This document shows, piece by piece, positions 62,913 to 64,000 of a stretch of 64,000 nucleotides of DNA. Origin of the DNA: Streptomyces asoensis (GTDB lineage Bacteria > Actinomycetota > Actinomycetes > Streptomycetales > Streptomycetaceae); assembly GCF_013085465.1 (NCBI RefSeq), contig NZ_CP049838.1, positions 3,906,001-3,970,000 on the forward strand. Direction: 5' to 3'. Both the position numbers and the translations under genes were made by a program. The notes under the pieces are model-generated. The model saw nothing but the letters and a program-made list of their open reading frames with translations. It was not told where the DNA came from and searched no databases. Position 1 is the stretch's first letter. Each line of letters starts with the position of its first letter.

Positions 62913-63875
62913 ATGGCCGTCGTCCCCGCAGCTCTGCCCACGCTTCTCGTGTTGGACGCCGATCCCCTCCCCCGGCTCGGGCGCCTCACCGGGCGGGCCC
63001 GGGTGCTGCACACCGACGAGGCCTCCCTCGCCGCGCGGCTGCCCGCGGCGGACGTCCTGCTGGTCTGGGACTTCACCTCGCACGCGGTGCGCGCCGCCTG
63101 GCCCGGCGAGGGGCCGCGGCCGCGCTGGGTGCACACGGCGAGCGCGGGCGTGGACCACCTGCTGAGCCCCGAGCTCGCCGCCTCGGACACGGTGGTGACC
63201 AACGCCCGCGGGATCTTCGACGAGCCGATCGCCGAGTACGTCGCCGCGCTGGTCCTGGCGATGGCGAAGGATCTGCCGCGAAGCTGGGAGCTTCAGCAGC
63301 GGGGCGAGTGGCGTCACCGGGAGGGCGGGCGGGTCTCCGGGACCCGGGCGGTCGTCGTCGGGTCCGGGCCGATCGGACGGGCGATCGCCCGCACCCTGAA
63401 GGCGCTCGGCATGACCACGGCTGTCGTCGGCCGCGTCCCGCGCACCGGCATCCACGGACCCCAGGATCTGGACCGGCTCCTCGCCCGCGCCGACTGGGTG
63501 ATCGCGGCCGCCCCGCTCACCGAGCAGACGCACGGCATGTTCGACACGCGGCGGTTCGGCGTGATGCAGCCCTCCGCCCGCTTCGTGAACGTCGGCCGCG
63601 GGCCGCTGGTCGTCGAGGAGGCGCTGGTGCAAGCCCTGGAGCGGCGATGGATCGCGGGCGCCGCCCTGGACGTCCTCACCACCGAACCCCTCGCTGCCGA
63701 CAGCCCGTTGTGGCACGTGCCGGGGCTGCTGATCTCGCCCCACATGAGCGGCGACACGGTCGGCTGGCGGGACGAACTCGGCGCGCAGTTCGTGGAGTTG
63801 TTCGAGCGGTGGGCGGCGGGCCGACCGCTGAAGAACGTGGTCGACAAGCAGCGCGGATACGTGCCCGGACACTGA
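62913..63875 (+). CDS. D-isomer-specific 2-hydroxyacid dehydrogenase
   Basis: A 320-residue NAD(P)-dependent dehydrogenase. The Rossmann motif is VVVGSGPIGRAIARTLKALG; the catalytic triad is visible as Arg in NVGRGPLVVEEAL, Glu in LTTEPLAADSPLW and His in ISPHMSGDT. HTASAGVDHL is a family mark for the substrate side. ATG 62913 follows GGAGGGGGC. It is followed after 23 bp by an amidase gene, so both are probably one operon divergent from the isomerase pair. The substrate is unknown; a C4 or C5 hydroxyacid would suit the neighbours. Confidence 0.9.
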   Translation: MAVVPAALPTLLVLDADPLPRLGRLTGRARVLHTDEASLAARLPAADVLLVWDFTSHAVRAAWPGEGPRPRWVHTASAGVDHLLSPELAASDTVVTNARGIFDEPIAEYVAALVLAMAKDLPRSWELQQRGEWRHREGGRVSGTRAVVVGSGPIGRAIARTLKALGMTTAVVGRVPRTGIHGPQDLDRLLARADWVIAAAPLTEQTHGMFDTRRFGVMQPSARFVNVGRGPLVVEEALVQALERRWIAGAALDVLTTEPLAADSPLWHVPGLLISPHMSGDTVGWRDELGAQFVELFERWAAGRPLKNVVDKQRGYVPGH

Positions 63876-63898
63876 CGTCCCCGGCCTCGGGAGGGTGC

Positions 63899-64000
63899 AT
63901 GACCGACCTCACCACACTCACGGCGACCGAGCTCCTCGACGGTTACCGCAAGGGCGGGTTCAGCCCCGTGGAGGCGACCCGCGCGGCCCTGGACCGGGCC
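63899..64000 (+). CDS. Amidase (amidase-signature family), 3' end missing
   Basis: The first 34 codons of a gene cut by the window end. MTDLTTLTATELLDGYRKGG then FSPVEATRAALDRA is the typical N-terminal helix pair of GatA-like amidases. A ribosome-binding site GGGAGGG precedes the ATG. The Ser-cisSer-Lys triad lies beyond the window, so the call rests on the N-terminus alone. Confidence 0.7.
   Translation, partial: MTDLTTLTATELLDGYRKGGFSPVEATRAALDRA

Overview
The window reads as chromosomal DNA of a Streptomyces species. GC content is very high, third codon positions are almost all G or C, GTG starts and 4-bp ATGA/GTGA gene overlaps are frequent, and an adpA-like gene carries the rare TTA codon. 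The gene order matches the conserved Streptomyces neighbourhood I know from S. coelicolor (leucine catabolism, desferrioxamine, glmS, adpA, orn, tRNA-His, cebR-cebEFG-bglC, cdgA). No prophage, insertion sequence or CRISPR array is visible.

1-9.4 kb: a phosphatase-like gene cut by the window edge, then a minus-strand acyl-CoA dehydrogenase/TesB thioesterase pair, then a TetR regulator divergent from a four-gene leucine/branched-chain catabolic operon (carboxylase beta and biotin-bearing alpha subunits, HMG-CoA lyase, acyl-CoA dehydrogenase). Two copies of a 16-bp palindrome lie between them. 9.4-17 kb: the iron-controlled desferrioxamine system, with desE and desABCD behind near-consensus DmdR1/IdeR iron boxes and a siderophore-interacting reductase between them. 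17-22.5 kb: DUF4429/SHOCT protein, secreted Tat phosphatase, glmS, acetate-type transporter.

22.6-26.4 kb: universal stress protein, the developmental regulator adpA with a bldA-type TTA codon, oligoribonuclease and tRNA-His. 26.4-33.4 kb: the cellobiose module, CebR repressor, CebEFG importer and BglC beta-glucosidase, with two 14-bp CebR-type operators. 33.4-42.3 kb: a decayed locus (a gene remnant and a frameshifted Trypco1-type gene), then a minus-strand galactoside module (binding protein, two permeases, alpha-galactosidase, beta-galactosidase) and a CBM2-GH18 chitinase. Neither importer has its own ATPase, which suggests a shared MsiK-type ATPase elsewhere.

42.4-50.4 kb: a two-component system, secreted protein, spermidine-synthase-like methyltransferase fold preceded by GC-rich tandem repeats, an NsdA-like putative regulator, a histidine phosphatase and a PAP2 membrane protein. 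50.3-54.6 kb: the most interesting cassette, three overlapping genes coding for a RecB/Cas4-type nuclease with an apparent Fe-S cysteine set, a protein I do not recognise, and an SF1 helicase. It looks like a split Dna2/AddAB-like machine, and its 3' end is duplicated. 54.7-64 kb: two conserved small proteins, one running into tRNA-Lys, an M6-type metalloprotease, the c-di-GMP enzyme CdgA, an LLM flavin oxidoreductase whose Shine-Dalgarno lies in a long hairpin, and a small catabolic cluster (two maleate-isomerase-like proteins, a hydroxyacid dehydrogenase, the start of an amidase).

Functional links: adpA, orn (degrades the c-di-GMP breakdown product pGpG) and cdgA tie development to c-di-GMP, and the sugar modules feed carbohydrate-controlled growth. 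Starts were chosen from ribosome-binding sites and overlaps. No database search was possible.
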